Positions 19,666 to 28,364 of a DNA stretch of 64,000 nt are shown one piece after another; positions within the stretch are counted from its first letter, which is position 1, and each line of letters starts with the position of its first letter. Origin of the DNA: Thermodesulfobacterium hveragerdense DSM 12571 (lineage in GTDB: Bacteria; Desulfobacterota; Thermodesulfobacteria; Thermodesulfobacteriales; Thermodesulfobacteriaceae). Position numbers and translations under genes: made by a program. The stretch lies in NCBI RefSeq assembly GCF_000423845.1, contig NZ_AUIT01000001.1:62001-126000 (forward strand), in the 5' to 3' direction. The notes under the pieces are model-generated. The model saw only the letters and a program-made list of their open reading frames with translations. It had not been told where the DNA came from and did not search any database.

Positions 19666-19693
19666 TTTGTATTATAAATTTTTAAAAAGTCAA
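19666..19693 (-). promoter_or_regulatory. probable promoter of the atp operon
   Basis: Minus-strand TTGACT (19693-19688), 16 bases, then TACAAA (19671-19666). A perfect TATAAT (19676-19671) overlaps this region but is only 11 bases from TTGACT. The start site is therefore ambiguous. The location, about 50 nt before atpF', fits an operon promoter. Confidence 0.4.
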
Positions 19694-19701
19694 GTTTTAG
19701 A

Positions 19702-19729
19702 AAGTTATAAAAAATAAGTTATAAAAAAT
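19702..19729. repeat. 14-bp perfect tandem repeat
   Basis: AAGTTATAAAAAAT occurs twice in direct succession (19702-19715 and 19716-19729) in the AT-rich gap between rodA and the atp promoter. It may be slippage, or an AT-rich UP-like element next to the promoter. Confidence 0.7.
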
Positions 19730-19733
19730 AAAA

Positions 19734-20825
19734 TTATTTAAAGAAATACTTTTTTATTGCCACGTTAAATAGCAAATACAGTAAAATATAAACCAAAATC
19801 GTGATAGAACCGCCATAACTTAAAAAAGGTAAAGGAATACTGGTCATGGGTAACAAACCTGAACAACCACCTAAGTTAAAAAACAATTGCCAGAGAAAAA
19901 TTAAACTTACCCCTAAGCTTAAATATTTACCAAACCAGTCTTTGGTAGTTTGAGAAACACAGATTCCAAAATAAATCAAATAACCATAAAGCGCTAAAAA
20001 AACTGAAACCCCTAATAAACCCCAAGTTTCTGCCCAAACAGCAAAGGCTAAGTCGGTGTGCTTAGCAGGTAAATATCCTAAACGGGTAGACCAACCTTTA
20101 TAAAATTTTTGTCCTGTAAGACCACCAGAACCTATGGCTATTAAAGACTGGTTTAACTGATATCCCCAGGTCTTAGCATACTTTTCAGGTTCAAGATATC
20201 CATAAATTCTCCCTTTTTGGTGAGGCTTTAATTTTTGCCATGCTATAGGAACAAACACAAAAGAAAATAAAAGAACACCACTCAAAAGCAGTATAAAAAT
20301 CCTCTTAGGTATTCCAATAAAAAGTAACCAAGAAAAAAACATCACTCCCATGATAAACGCATAGTCAAGATCAGCAGGCATGATTAAAATAAGGGGCAAA
20401 GCAATCAACCCAAATATCTTAAGCAGTTTTTTGGGGGGGATTACTTCAGAAGGTTCTCTACTCAAATACAGGCTTATCAACCACAACAAAATAAATTTAA
20501 CAAACTCCGAGGGCTGTAAAGACAAAAATCCTAAGTTTAACCAGCGTTTACCAAAAATTAACATGATAAACAGCACAAAATTTAAAATCCAATAGGCATA
20601 CCAAAGTGCCCTAAACGACACCTTCTTATAGTCTGTAAAGAAAAGCAAAAAGAAAAAAATAGAAAGACCTAAAACATGCCACAATAAATTTTTTATAAAA
20701 AAACCTAAGCTTTCAGCGATGAAAAACTGATGTATATTACCTAAAGCAAATAACGCTAAAACCACTAAAAAACCTTTTAGATTTCTTTTTATGGCTTCTT
20801 TATGGTTATCTTCTTTCACCTGCAT
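19734..20825 (-). CDS. rodA: peptidoglycan glycosyltransferase RodA (SEDS family)
   Basis: Polytopic glycosyltransferase of the elongasome, 363 aa with about 10 hydrophobic segments. SEDS signatures are visible: LSLQPSEFVKFILLWLISLY, the catalytic-loop GRIYGYLEPEKYAKTWGYQ, AIGSGGLTGQKFYKG, LPAKHTDLAFAVWAETWG and the C-terminal SIPLPFLSYGGS. It overlaps mrdA by 20 nt, giving the order mreC-mreD-mrdA-rodA. Confidence 0.97.
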   Translation of the reverse strand: MQVKEDNHKEAIKRNLKGFLVVLALFALGNIHQFFIAESLGFFIKNLLWHVLGLSIFFFLLFFTDYKKVSFRALWYAYWILNFVLFIMLIFGKRWLNLGFLSLQPSEFVKFILLWLISLYLSREPSEVIPPKKLLKIFGLIALPLILIMPADLDYAFIMGVMFFSWLLFIGIPKRIFILLLSGVLLFSFVFVPIAWQKLKPHQKGRIYGYLEPEKYAKTWGYQLNQSLIAIGSGGLTGQKFYKGWSTRLGYLPAKHTDLAFAVWAETWGLLGVSVFLALYGYLIYFGICVSQTTKDWFGKYLSLGVSLIFLWQLFFNLGGCSGLLPMTSIPLPFLSYGGSITILVYILLYLLFNVAIKKYFFK

Positions 20826-22752
20826 TTTCTTCCTCTAAAGGATTAGCTATTTCTCCGGTAAAATTTTCTCCAACTTCTGGTATCTCCTCTCTCTCTTCTT
20901 CTAAAGCTTGGTTAGGAGGTGTAGAAATTTTAAAAAATACCTTGTAAAGTTCTCTTGCAAGAGGTGCAGCAACTCCTCCTCCACTACCTCCATGTTCTAC
21001 AAAAATTGTGCTAACTATCTCTGGAGTTCCCTTTCCTGCATAACTTACAAACCAGGCGTGATGTTCAAGATGTTTTGTCTTAGCAGACAAAGAAACAACC
21101 TGAGCAGTACCAGTTTTACCAGCTACCATTATACCTGGCACCGCAGCTGACTTAGCAGTCCCAGACCGGACCACCTCTATTAGACCTTGTCTTATCCATT
21201 CTAAGTGTTGAGGGGTCATTTCTATCTTTTTTTCTAAAACTGGTTGAAATTCTATTTTAGTCCCATCCACTTTTTGGATGGTTTTTACTATATAAGGTCG
21301 GTATAGATATCCACCGTTGGCTATGACCATATAAAGCTTAGCTAATTGTAACGGAGAAGTTAAAATGTATCCCTGTCCTATTGAAAGAACTACAGTCTCT
21401 CCTGGAAACCAATCTTGTTTTAGTCTTTTCCTTTTCCAGGCCCTATCAGGTACAAGTCCAGCGTCTTCCTCTGGCCAACCTAAGGCTTTTTGCCCTAAAC
21501 CAAATTCTTTAGACACACTCGCTATATCGCCTACATCAAGTTTAGTCCCTAAGGTATAGAAATAGACATCACAAGAAACCGCTATAGCCTTTATCAAACC
21601 TACTGTTCCATGCCCTCGGTGTTCCCAACACTTAAAAGTCCTGCTACCAAAATTAAAATATCCTGGGCAAAAAACAGACTGTCCAGGGCTGGTTATTATC
21701 CCTTTTCTGAGAGCTGTTAAAGCAGTGATAACCTTATAGGTTGAACCTGGAGGATAAACCTTTAGGGCTTTGTTTAAAAAGGGGCTCTGTTTAGCAGAGG
21801 AGATAGCTTGCCATTCTTCTTTGGTAAAACCTGTGATAAACTTCTGTGGATCCACAGAGGGGGCACTAACCATCGCCAAGATACCCCCGTCAGAAGGAGA
21901 AAGAGCTACGATGGCCCCTCGTCTAACTTTAAGCAATTCATAGGCTGTAAGCTGAAGGTTGTGGTCAACTGTTAGAATAAGGTCGTTTCCGGCTATAGGT
22001 TCGGTGCGGGCAATCACCCTTCCTAACCTACCATAGGCATCTCTTTCGATTTCAACATATCCATTTTTACCCTTAAGTTCCTCCTCAAAAACCTTTTCTA
22101 ACCCCTGCCTTCCTATCAAATCCTCTACAGAGTATCCTTTATCTTTAAGTTTAAGATACTCCTCGCGGTTAATCTTAGAAACATAACCTATTAGATGAAA
22201 ATAAGCTTCTCCATAGGGATAATACCGCTCTGACTCTACTTCTACACTTACCCCAGGTAGATAATAAAGCCTTACCATAATTTTAGCCACTTCATCCCAT
22301 CGCAAATCAGACTTTAAAAGCACTCGGCTTATTGATGTTTTCTTTAAAAGATAAAATCGCTCTTTTAAACTTCCAAAATCTTCCTCTAAAAGTTTACTTA
22401 ATTTGTATAATACTTCATCCTCTTTATCTTTAACCCCTTCGATATCTATGTATAGATTAAAAACCGCTTTATTGGTAGCTACTACTACCCCATCTGCGGT
22501 GATGATGTTACCTCGCGGGGCTTTAATGGTATAGGTTACTACTGAACGAGATTTAGCTTTTTTAACATAGTATGAATGTTTTATAACCTGCAAGTAAAAA
22601 AACCTACCCCAAAGAACTGCTAAAATAAAAAATAACAAGATCTTTGCCCAAAAAACCCTTTTTTCCCAGAACTCAGATTTTAAAATTTTTTGTTTAACCT
22701 TACTTAAGTCTTTGATTACAAAGGCTCTGTTCTTCATCCATCTATTACTCAT
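20806..22752 (-). CDS. mrdA: penicillin-binding protein 2 (transpeptidase)
   Basis: Elongasome D,D-transpeptidase, 648 aa. It has one N-terminal TM (about residues 36-54), then the dimerisation domain (APRGNIITADGVVVATN). The catalytic domain has the nucleophile motif STYK (about residue 337), SCD as the SxN-type motif, and KTGTAQ (about 546). The C-terminal tail beyond about residue 610 is acidic and low complexity. It partners the neighbouring RodA and MreCD; mreB is not in this cluster. Confidence 0.97.
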   Translation of the reverse strand: MSNRWMKNRAFVIKDLSKVKQKILKSEFWEKRVFWAKILLFFILAVLWGRFFYLQVIKHSYYVKKAKSRSVVTYTIKAPRGNIITADGVVVATNKAVFNLYIDIEGVKDKEDEVLYKLSKLLEEDFGSLKERFYLLKKTSISRVLLKSDLRWDEVAKIMVRLYYLPGVSVEVESERYYPYGEAYFHLIGYVSKINREEYLKLKDKGYSVEDLIGRQGLEKVFEEELKGKNGYVEIERDAYGRLGRVIARTEPIAGNDLILTVDHNLQLTAYELLKVRRGAIVALSPSDGGILAMVSAPSVDPQKFITGFTKEEWQAISSAKQSPFLNKALKVYPPGSTYKVITALTALRKGIITSPGQSVFCPGYFNFGSRTFKCWEHRGHGTVGLIKAIAVSCDVYFYTLGTKLDVGDIASVSKEFGLGQKALGWPEEDAGLVPDRAWKRKRLKQDWFPGETVVLSIGQGYILTSPLQLAKLYMVIANGGYLYRPYIVKTIQKVDGTKIEFQPVLEKKIEMTPQHLEWIRQGLIEVVRSGTAKSAAVPGIMVAGKTGTAQVVSLSAKTKHLEHHAWFVSYAGKGTPEIVSTIFVEHGGSGGGVAAPLARELYKVFFKISTPPNQALEEEREEIPEVGENFTGEIANPLEEENAGERR

Positions 22753-23245
22753 CTTTCCTAATCAACAGATCTTTAAGAAAAAATTCGAACCCTAAAACCC
22801 ATACCAAGGTAACCACAAAGAAATGCAACAACTCTTGAATCTGATGAGCCCAAAAACTGAAAGTAAAGCTAAAGGGCACGGTCAAAAGAAATAAAAACAG
22901 TTTAGTGACAAAAAAGGCTAATAGATTAATCACCCAAACAAGCAGCTTACTTTTAATGTTGTTTAGATTTAAATATCCTTTAAACCAATAAAAAACTACC
23001 CCCATAAGAAAAAAATATCCTACGTTAGAAATCTCTTGATTGATTTCTATTCCACTTATAAAACCCAAAAATAACAGATAAATCCATAACCCAACATTGA
23101 CTTTTCTATAGCTTAAAAAAATTAAGGCTATACCCAAAAAAGGATTTCCTACAGGAGCTAAGAAAAAAGATTGCAAAAACCCTTTTAAAAAAAGCACCAA
23201 AAAAACTAAAGGTATCCCTATAAGAAAAAATTCCTTAAGATTCAT
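22745..23245 (-). CDS. mreD: rod-shape-determining protein MreD
   Basis: 166 aa, almost entirely hydrophobic with about five TM segments, as expected for MreD. There are no catalytic motifs. The assignment rests mainly on size, topology and position between mreC (8-nt gap) and mrdA (8-nt overlap). The sequence is more Phe/Leu-rich than typical MreD but the synteny is decisive. Confidence 0.85.
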   Translation of the reverse strand: MNLKEFFLIGIPLVFLVLFLKGFLQSFFLAPVGNPFLGIALIFLSYRKVNVGLWIYLLFLGFISGIEINQEISNVGYFFLMGVVFYWFKGYLNLNNIKSKLLVWVINLLAFFVTKLFLFLLTVPFSFTFSFWAHQIQELLHFFVVTLVWVLGFEFFLKDLLIRKDE

Positions 23246-23253
23246 CTCAAACT

Positions 23254-24078
23254 TTAAAAGCTTATCTCAGGAATTTTAGCCAGTACAAAAATCATATCCA
23301 CACGATAAAGGTCTACCAAAGAAGCTATTTCAGCCATTTTAAAAACACTCTGAGCAGGGTCTCTGTATACATTAACTATCTGCCCTACCAAAAGACCTGA
23401 AGGGAAAAGACCGTCTTGGCCTGAAGTAAGAACCTCATCTCCTGATTTAACTTGAGCATCTGAAGGCAGATAATACACAAAGGGGTGAGACTCTGCCCTT
23501 CCTCTTAAAATACCACGGTCTCCAGTCCTTAAAACCTTAACATCTGCGGCAAAAGAAGGATGGTTTATCAAAATAACCTTACTCCAATGGTTATACACCT
23601 CAACCACCTGCCCTATCAAAGCCACTGCCTCACCACCTGCGACAGCCAACACAGGCATCTGAGGCATCACCCCGTCCTTACTCCCTTTGTCTATAAAAAT
23701 AAGGTCAGAAAAGTAGTCTAAAGGTTTATAAATAATCCGTGCGGCTATCTTAGGATAGTTAAGCTTAGAGGAAATTTTATAAAATTTTTCTAACTCTAAG
23801 TAAACCCTCTCTCTTTCTTGATACTGAGCTAATTGAGCTTTTAAAAGTAAAATTTCTTCTTTAAGTCTTTCGTTTTCTTTTTTTAAGTTTACCAAAAATA
23901 TATAATTTTCTAAAAAACCTCTGCTTTTTTCTCCAGAATAGGTAGCACCTTTCCAAAAAGGAGAAAGAAAAAAACCTAAAAATTCATTAAAAAAATACGT
24001 CTTTTTGACCGCATACCAACCAAGAAATAAAACCAACAAACCTAAAATGATAGACAATTTAAGTTTGTTAATCTTCAT
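23254..24078 (-). CDS. mreC: rod-shape-determining protein MreC
   Basis: Periplasmic elongasome scaffold, 274 aa. One N-terminal TM (LSIILGLLVLFLGWYAV) is followed by a coiled coil (LVNLKKENERLKEEILLLKA). The beta domains carry the family motifs DLIFIDKGSKDGVMPQMPV and DEVLTSGQDGLFPSGLLVGQI. It lies 12 nt after thrC on the same strand, so shape genes appear to be co-transcribed with amino-acid genes. Confidence 0.95.
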   Translation of the reverse strand: MKINKLKLSIILGLLVLFLGWYAVKKTYFFNEFLGFFLSPFWKGATYSGEKSRGFLENYIFLVNLKKENERLKEEILLLKAQLAQYQERERVYLELEKFYKISSKLNYPKIAARIIYKPLDYFSDLIFIDKGSKDGVMPQMPVLAVAGGEAVALIGQVVEVYNHWSKVILINHPSFAADVKVLRTGDRGILRGRAESHPFVYYLPSDAQVKSGDEVLTSGQDGLFPSGLLVGQIVNVYRDPAQSVFKMAEIASLVDLYRVDMIFVLAKIPEISF

Positions 24079-24090
24079 CCTGTATAGGTT

Positions 24091-25482
24091 TTAAACAGCC
24101 TTTGTCTGAATAAATTCCTTTACTTTACTTATCGAAGCAGGTAATACCTCATATTTCTGAGGAAGTTGATAAAGCTTCTTAATTTCAGAAGGAAGGTCTA
24201 ACTCAAAACCTAAGGCCTTGCTTACTGTTTCAGGAAATTTGGCAGGATGGGCGGTAGCTAAGCAAACTATGGGGATATCTTCTTTAAAACGTTTAGCTGC
24301 TTTAACTCCCACGGCAGTATGTGGGTCTAAAATATACCCGGTTTCTTGATAAAAAGTCTTAATCGTACTAAATGTTTCCTCCTCTGTAGCCCGTTCTGAC
24401 ACAAAGTCTTGCTGAATTCTTTCTATCATTTCTTGATCAAACCTTAAAGCCTTTTCAGAAGCAAACCTCTCCATAGCCTGTTTAGTTTTTTCAGGATTCT
24501 CTCCTAAAAGGTAGTAAAGGTAGCGTTCAAAATTACTCGCTATCTGGATATCCATAGAAGGGCTGATGGTAGGTTTTACCGTGCCTAAGGAATAATCCCC
24601 AAAATTCACAAACCTATATAAAATATCATTTTCATTGGTAGCCAAAATTAGCTTAGGAATTCTTTCTTTACCTAACATTCTTCTTACTAAATAACCAGCA
24701 AAAATATCCCCAAAGTTTCCTGTAGGTACAGAGAAAATTACCTTTTCTACCCCTTCATTTTCACAAACCCTAAAATAAGCCCAAAAGTAGTAAATCATCT
24801 GAGCCATAACCCTGGCCCAGTTGATCGAGTTTATCGCCGTAAGTCGGTATTTTCTTTTAAATTCAAGGTCCATAAAAATCTTTTTCACTATTGTTTGGCA
24901 GTCATCAAAGGTCCCTTCTATTGCCAAGTTAAAAACGTTTTCATCAGTCACAGTATTCATCATTAAAGCCTGAACTTCAGAAACTCTTTTATAAGGATAG
25001 AGGATAAAAATAGCGATGTTTTTCTTACCCCTCACCCCATATATAGCTGCAGACCCGGTATCTCCTGAAGTAGCACCTAAGATATTTATTTTTTTTCCTG
25101 TTTCTAACAAAAGCTTCTCAAAAAGATTCCCTAAAAACTGGAGGGCTACATCTTTAAAGGCCCAGGTAGATCCATGGAAAAGTTCTAAGATATAAAAGTC
25201 TCCTGCTTTTACTACCGGAGTGACCTCTTTAGTCCTGAAAGTTTGATAAGATCTATCGATGATTTCCTTTAGTTCTTCTTCGGGGATATCGTCTATGAAG
25301 TATCTAAACACGTTTAAAGCAAGTTCTTGGTAAGAAAGAGAACTTAAACGTTTTATCTCCTCAAGAGAAAGTATAGGGACCTTCTCCGGTATGATCAAAC
25401 CACCATCAGGAGCCAAACCCTCAAAAACCGTCTGCTTAAAAGAAAGTCTTTCCATTTCCCCTCTTGTGCTTATATATTTCAT
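24091..25482 (-). CDS. thrC: threonine synthase
   Basis: PLP enzyme converting O-phosphohomoserine to threonine, 463 aa, of the long bacterial/fungal type. The start MKYISTRG, FEGLAPDGGLIIPE, and the PLP-lysine segment FHGSTWAFKDVALQ (Lys near 109) are diagnostic. GATSGDTGSAAIYGV and VPTGNFGDIFAGYLV are phosphate/PLP-binding loops. The C-terminal HTAVGVKAAKRF and LATAHPAKFPETV are complete. Confidence 0.98.
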   Translation of the reverse strand: MKYISTRGEMERLSFKQTVFEGLAPDGGLIIPEKVPILSLEEIKRLSSLSYQELALNVFRYFIDDIPEEELKEIIDRSYQTFRTKEVTPVVKAGDFYILELFHGSTWAFKDVALQFLGNLFEKLLLETGKKINILGATSGDTGSAAIYGVRGKKNIAIFILYPYKRVSEVQALMMNTVTDENVFNLAIEGTFDDCQTIVKKIFMDLEFKRKYRLTAINSINWARVMAQMIYYFWAYFRVCENEGVEKVIFSVPTGNFGDIFAGYLVRRMLGKERIPKLILATNENDILYRFVNFGDYSLGTVKPTISPSMDIQIASNFERYLYYLLGENPEKTKQAMERFASEKALRFDQEMIERIQQDFVSERATEEETFSTIKTFYQETGYILDPHTAVGVKAAKRFKEDIPIVCLATAHPAKFPETVSKALGFELDLPSEIKKLYQLPQKYEVLPASISKVKEFIQTKAV

Positions 25483-25494
25483 CTTCTGCTCCTT

Positions 25495-25713
25495 CTAATA
25501 TCCTTTAGTTTTTAACACCTCTAAACGATTTTTCATCCTGTCTATAAACTGTCTGATTTCAGCCTTAAAATCAGCCAAACTTTGATGATTTTTCTGATAA
25601 ACCCTCAGAAGTTCGTTAAGCCAGTATTCTACCGTCTCAATCTCTTTTAGGGCAAGTTCTTTCTGGACCTTTTGCTTCAATTTATTTAGAATCTTAGGGT
25701 CTAAACCCTCCAT
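25495..25713 (-). CDS. small helical protein of unknown function
   Basis: 72 aa, strongly charged (many Lys/Glu) and predicted to be all helix; no motif or family recognised. A good ribosome site (GGAGGGCTAAA before ATG) and tight packing between thrC (12 nt) and the DUF2703-like gene (1 nt) argue that it is real. The end of the upstream gene and this start share a near-duplicate AAAATGGAGGG, so the start region may have arisen by a small duplication. Confidence 0.6.
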   Translation of the reverse strand: MEGLDPKILNKLKQKVQKELALKEIETVEYWLNELLRVYQKNHQSLADFKAEIRQFIDRMKNRLEVLKTKGY

Positions 25714-25714
25714 T

Positions 25715-26101
25715 TTAGCCCTCCATTTTGTTTAATTTTTCTCTTACCACGTTAAAAACCGCTGCAATGATAAGATGATCAGGAATTTCTTCTATCTTAT
25801 CTTTGCACAACACATCACACACTTTACCACACAGTCCTAAGCAAAAACTTTGTCTCGTTTCTATGTCTAAAAAGTCCTCGACAAACTTATCCTCTATCAA
25901 AATCCTTTTTTGCCAATCTTTAAGTTCTTTAGGTCTTTCTTCTACCTCCAGTTTCTCAAACTCAACCTTAACTCCCATCTCAAACAAAATAGGAGTTAAC
26001 GTCATAAGTGCTTTTTCCAGGTTTAGATAGGTAAGGTTCATCCTTTCAGCAAAGGGATTTTCTTCTTTTCCTTTTTGCCAAACTATTTTAAGGGATTTCA
26101 T
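25715..26101 (-). CDS. DUF2703-like protein with cysteine cluster
   Basis: 128 aa. The start MKSLKIVWQ, the EKALMTLTPILFEMGVKVEFEKLEV block and the TRQSFCLGLCGKVCDVLCKD cysteine cluster followed by IPDHLI resemble the DUF2703 family. In that family as I remember it, a TGQSxCCxxCGxxxC-type motif precedes IPxxLI. The usual N-terminal CxxC pair after the first strand is absent here (replaced by ENPFAERM). Role unknown; possibly metal or thiol chemistry. It overlaps the MBL gene by 4 nt. Confidence 0.6.
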   Translation of the reverse strand: MKSLKIVWQKGKEENPFAERMNLTYLNLEKALMTLTPILFEMGVKVEFEKLEVEERPKELKDWQKRILIEDKFVEDFLDIETRQSFCLGLCGKVCDVLCKDKIEEIPDHLIIAAVFNVVREKLNKMEG

Positions 26102-26859
26102 AGGGTTAAAACCATAAAATCTTCGGCTAAAACAACCTCACCTGAAAAATGTTTTTTTATTATATCTGGTATTTCTTTTTTTTCACTATGGGGATAAAAA
26201 TGAGAAAGAATAAGTTTACCCACCCTACTTCCTTCTGCAATCATCCCTGCCTCTGTAGGAGAAAGATGTCCCTCTACCTTAAACTCTTCTGAATTAGCAC
26301 ATTCTAAGATAAGAACATCTGCTTTTTCAGCAAGCCTTATAAGGGAGTCACAAAAACCAGTATCTCCAGAATATACCAAGCTTTTTCCCTGGACTTCTAA
26401 CCTAATGGCTAAACTTTCAGGATTATGTTTAACCGGAGAAGTTTTAGCTTTAAAAGGTCCGATTACAAATTCATACCCTTCTGTTAACGGAAGTTCAACC
26501 AACCTAAAAACCTCCTCAGGAGGTTCAACCCAGTGGTTCAAGGCCTGATTTAATTTCTCAAGAAGATTTAAGAACCCTTTTGGTGCATAGACATACACCG
26601 GTTGAAACCTCTGATAACCAAGCTTGTAGCGGCTGGCAAAAAAGAACGGAATAAGGTCAGAAATATGGTCTGGATGAAAATGAGAAATAAAAATAGCTGA
26701 AAGGTCTTCTAAACCATAACCAAGCTTTAAAATCTGTTTTAATACACCATAACCAAGGTCAAGAACCAGTAAAAACCCATCTTTTTCTACCAGATAACCT
26801 GGAGAGTTCCTGTCAAGTCTTATCCATCCAGTCCCTGAGCCTAAAACAGTTATTTTCAT
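26098..26859 (-). CDS. metallo-beta-lactamase-fold hydrolase (RNase Z/AtsA-like)
   Basis: 253 aa. The N-terminal VLGSGTGWIRLDRNSPGYLV and the metal motif HFHPDH (H60, H62, D64, H65) place it in the RNase Z-like branch. Further ligands fit VKHNPES, YSGDTGFCD and ILSHFYPH. It lacks an obvious long exosite arm for tRNA binding, so tRNase Z activity is not certain; phosphodiesterase or other hydrolase activity is possible. It overlaps both neighbours by 4 nt. Confidence 0.85.
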   Translation of the reverse strand: MKITVLGSGTGWIRLDRNSPGYLVEKDGFLLVLDLGYGVLKQILKLGYGLEDLSAIFISHFHPDHISDLIPFFFASRYKLGYQRFQPVYVYAPKGFLNLLEKLNQALNHWVEPPEEVFRLVELPLTEGYEFVIGPFKAKTSPVKHNPESLAIRLEVQGKSLVYSGDTGFCDSLIRLAEKADVLILECANSEEFKVEGHLSPTEAGMIAEGSRVGKLILSHFYPHSEKKEIPDIIKKHFSGEVVLAEDFMVLTL

Positions 26860-28364
26860 GTAAAACTAATCCCAAACTCTTCAGCTAATCTTTTTTTCTC
26901 CTTTTCTGTGAGTAGCTTTGTGGCCTCTTGTTTAAGTAGCTCAGAAACCTCTTTTTCTCTGTTAAAATGAACATAAAGCCAGGCTAAGAAACTTAAAGTT
27001 TCTCCGTCTCTTTCTGGGAGGTTTAAAGTCTTTTTTAACAATTCAAAGGCTTGTTCGTACCTCTTTTGTTGAAAAAATAGCTTTCCTAAATACAACTCTT
27101 CTTTAAGAGTTAACTTGTTTGTGTTTAAAAGAACCTCTTCTAACTCTTGATAAGCACCTATATCCCATAGAAATTTTACCAAAGCCTCTCTAAAAACATG
27201 ATTTTCTGGTTCTAAAAGATGGGCCTTGTAAAAATGATACCTTCCTTTTTCATAATCTCCTTTTTGATAATAGATCAAGCCCAGGTTGTAATGAATAGCA
27301 GGGTCTTCTTTTTCACATCCACAAAGACGAGATTTTAATATCTTTTCTGCTTTATCAAAATCTCCTAAAAGATAGTAGATAGCCCCCTTACTTAAAGCAA
27401 GCTCTACAGGTTGCTTGGTATGATTTTCAGCTAAGTTATAGTATTTTAAAGCCTTCCCTAAATCCTCCCATTCATAATAAATGTCTCCTAACACATGATA
27501 ACTAAAACCCTCAAAAATTACCTTGTTTTCCCCTTTCAACCTTCTTGAATGCTCCAGAGCAGAAATAGCATACATCAAAGGTGAAGATTCTTTAACTTTG
27601 TAAAAATCCCAAACTTCTTTGGTAAGAATCCCTACATTTTTAAATAACCCCTGAGTATTAGTCCATAAAGAACTAAAGTTTCCTTTTCCTACCAGCAACA
27701 ATCTTTCTTGATTTTCTAATCTTTCTAATATCTCTACATCTTTAAACTGCAGTTCTAAAATAGACTCTTTTTTGTCTGCTAAGAAGATAAAGTCTCCTTC
27801 AGTTAAAAACCTTTCTTCTATGGTCTTAACCAACCCTAAATTCTCAAAAGGGAGATAATTCTGTAGGTTTTCTTTGGTTGACAAGCTAAATCTACTAAAG
27901 TCTAACCATTGAGGTATCTCTAAAAACTGTTTACAATCCTCTAAGGTTCCCAGTTCTACCTCAACCGCTACAAAAGGAACTTCTTTTTTCCAAAGAGAAA
28001 AAAGAAGTTTGGTCAAACCTCCCCAAGAAATAGGATAAAAAAACAGATTTTTTTCTATCCTTATAAAGGAAAATCCTTCCAGGTTTTCTAAAAAAGTCTC
28101 AGGACATCTAAAAAGATATCCTTTTACCTTTTCTTTTTCAAGCACTAAACTTAACATCTCACTTTTAAAAAAATTTCTATCAACATTTTCCCATAGGTAT
28201 CTTTCTATCAGTAAAAGCGGCAAAAGTTTTTCTTTAGGATAGTGAGAGAAAAGTTCTATAGTTGAGTACCTAAAAAACTCTCCTAAGTGTAAGTTTTCAC
28301 CTGAAAATTTTTGTTGCAAATAAGGTAAAAACCAAGACCAGTTAAGAGGAACCTTCAAACTCAT
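26856..28364 (-). CDS. tetratricopeptide-repeat protein of unknown function
   Basis: 502 aa, no signal peptide. The N-terminal ~270 residues (mixed alpha/beta, Phe-rich) are not recognised. From about residue 275 on there are TPR-like pairs (HVLGDIYYEWEDLGKALKYY, AIYYLLGDFDKAEKIL, YNLGLIYYQKGDYEKGRYHF). An isolated CGC pair lies between repeats (SRLCGCEKEDP). It overlaps selA by 23 nt and the MBL gene by 4 nt. It may be a scaffold protein; no specific role can be assigned. Confidence 0.75.
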   Translation of the reverse strand: MSLKVPLNWSWFLPYLQQKFSGENLHLGEFFRYSTIELFSHYPKEKLLPLLLIERYLWENVDRNFFKSEMLSLVLEKEKVKGYLFRCPETFLENLEGFSFIRIEKNLFFYPISWGGLTKLLFSLWKKEVPFVAVEVELGTLEDCKQFLEIPQWLDFSRFSLSTKENLQNYLPFENLGLVKTIEERFLTEGDFIFLADKKESILELQFKDVEILERLENQERLLLVGKGNFSSLWTNTQGLFKNVGILTKEVWDFYKVKESSPLMYAISALEHSRRLKGENKVIFEGFSYHVLGDIYYEWEDLGKALKYYNLAENHTKQPVELALSKGAIYYLLGDFDKAEKILKSRLCGCEKEDPAIHYNLGLIYYQKGDYEKGRYHFYKAHLLEPENHVFREALVKFLWDIGAYQELEEVLLNTNKLTLKEELYLGKLFFQQKRYEQAFELLKKTLNLPERDGETLSFLAWLYVHFNREKEVSELLKQEATKLLTEKEKKRLAEEFGISFT

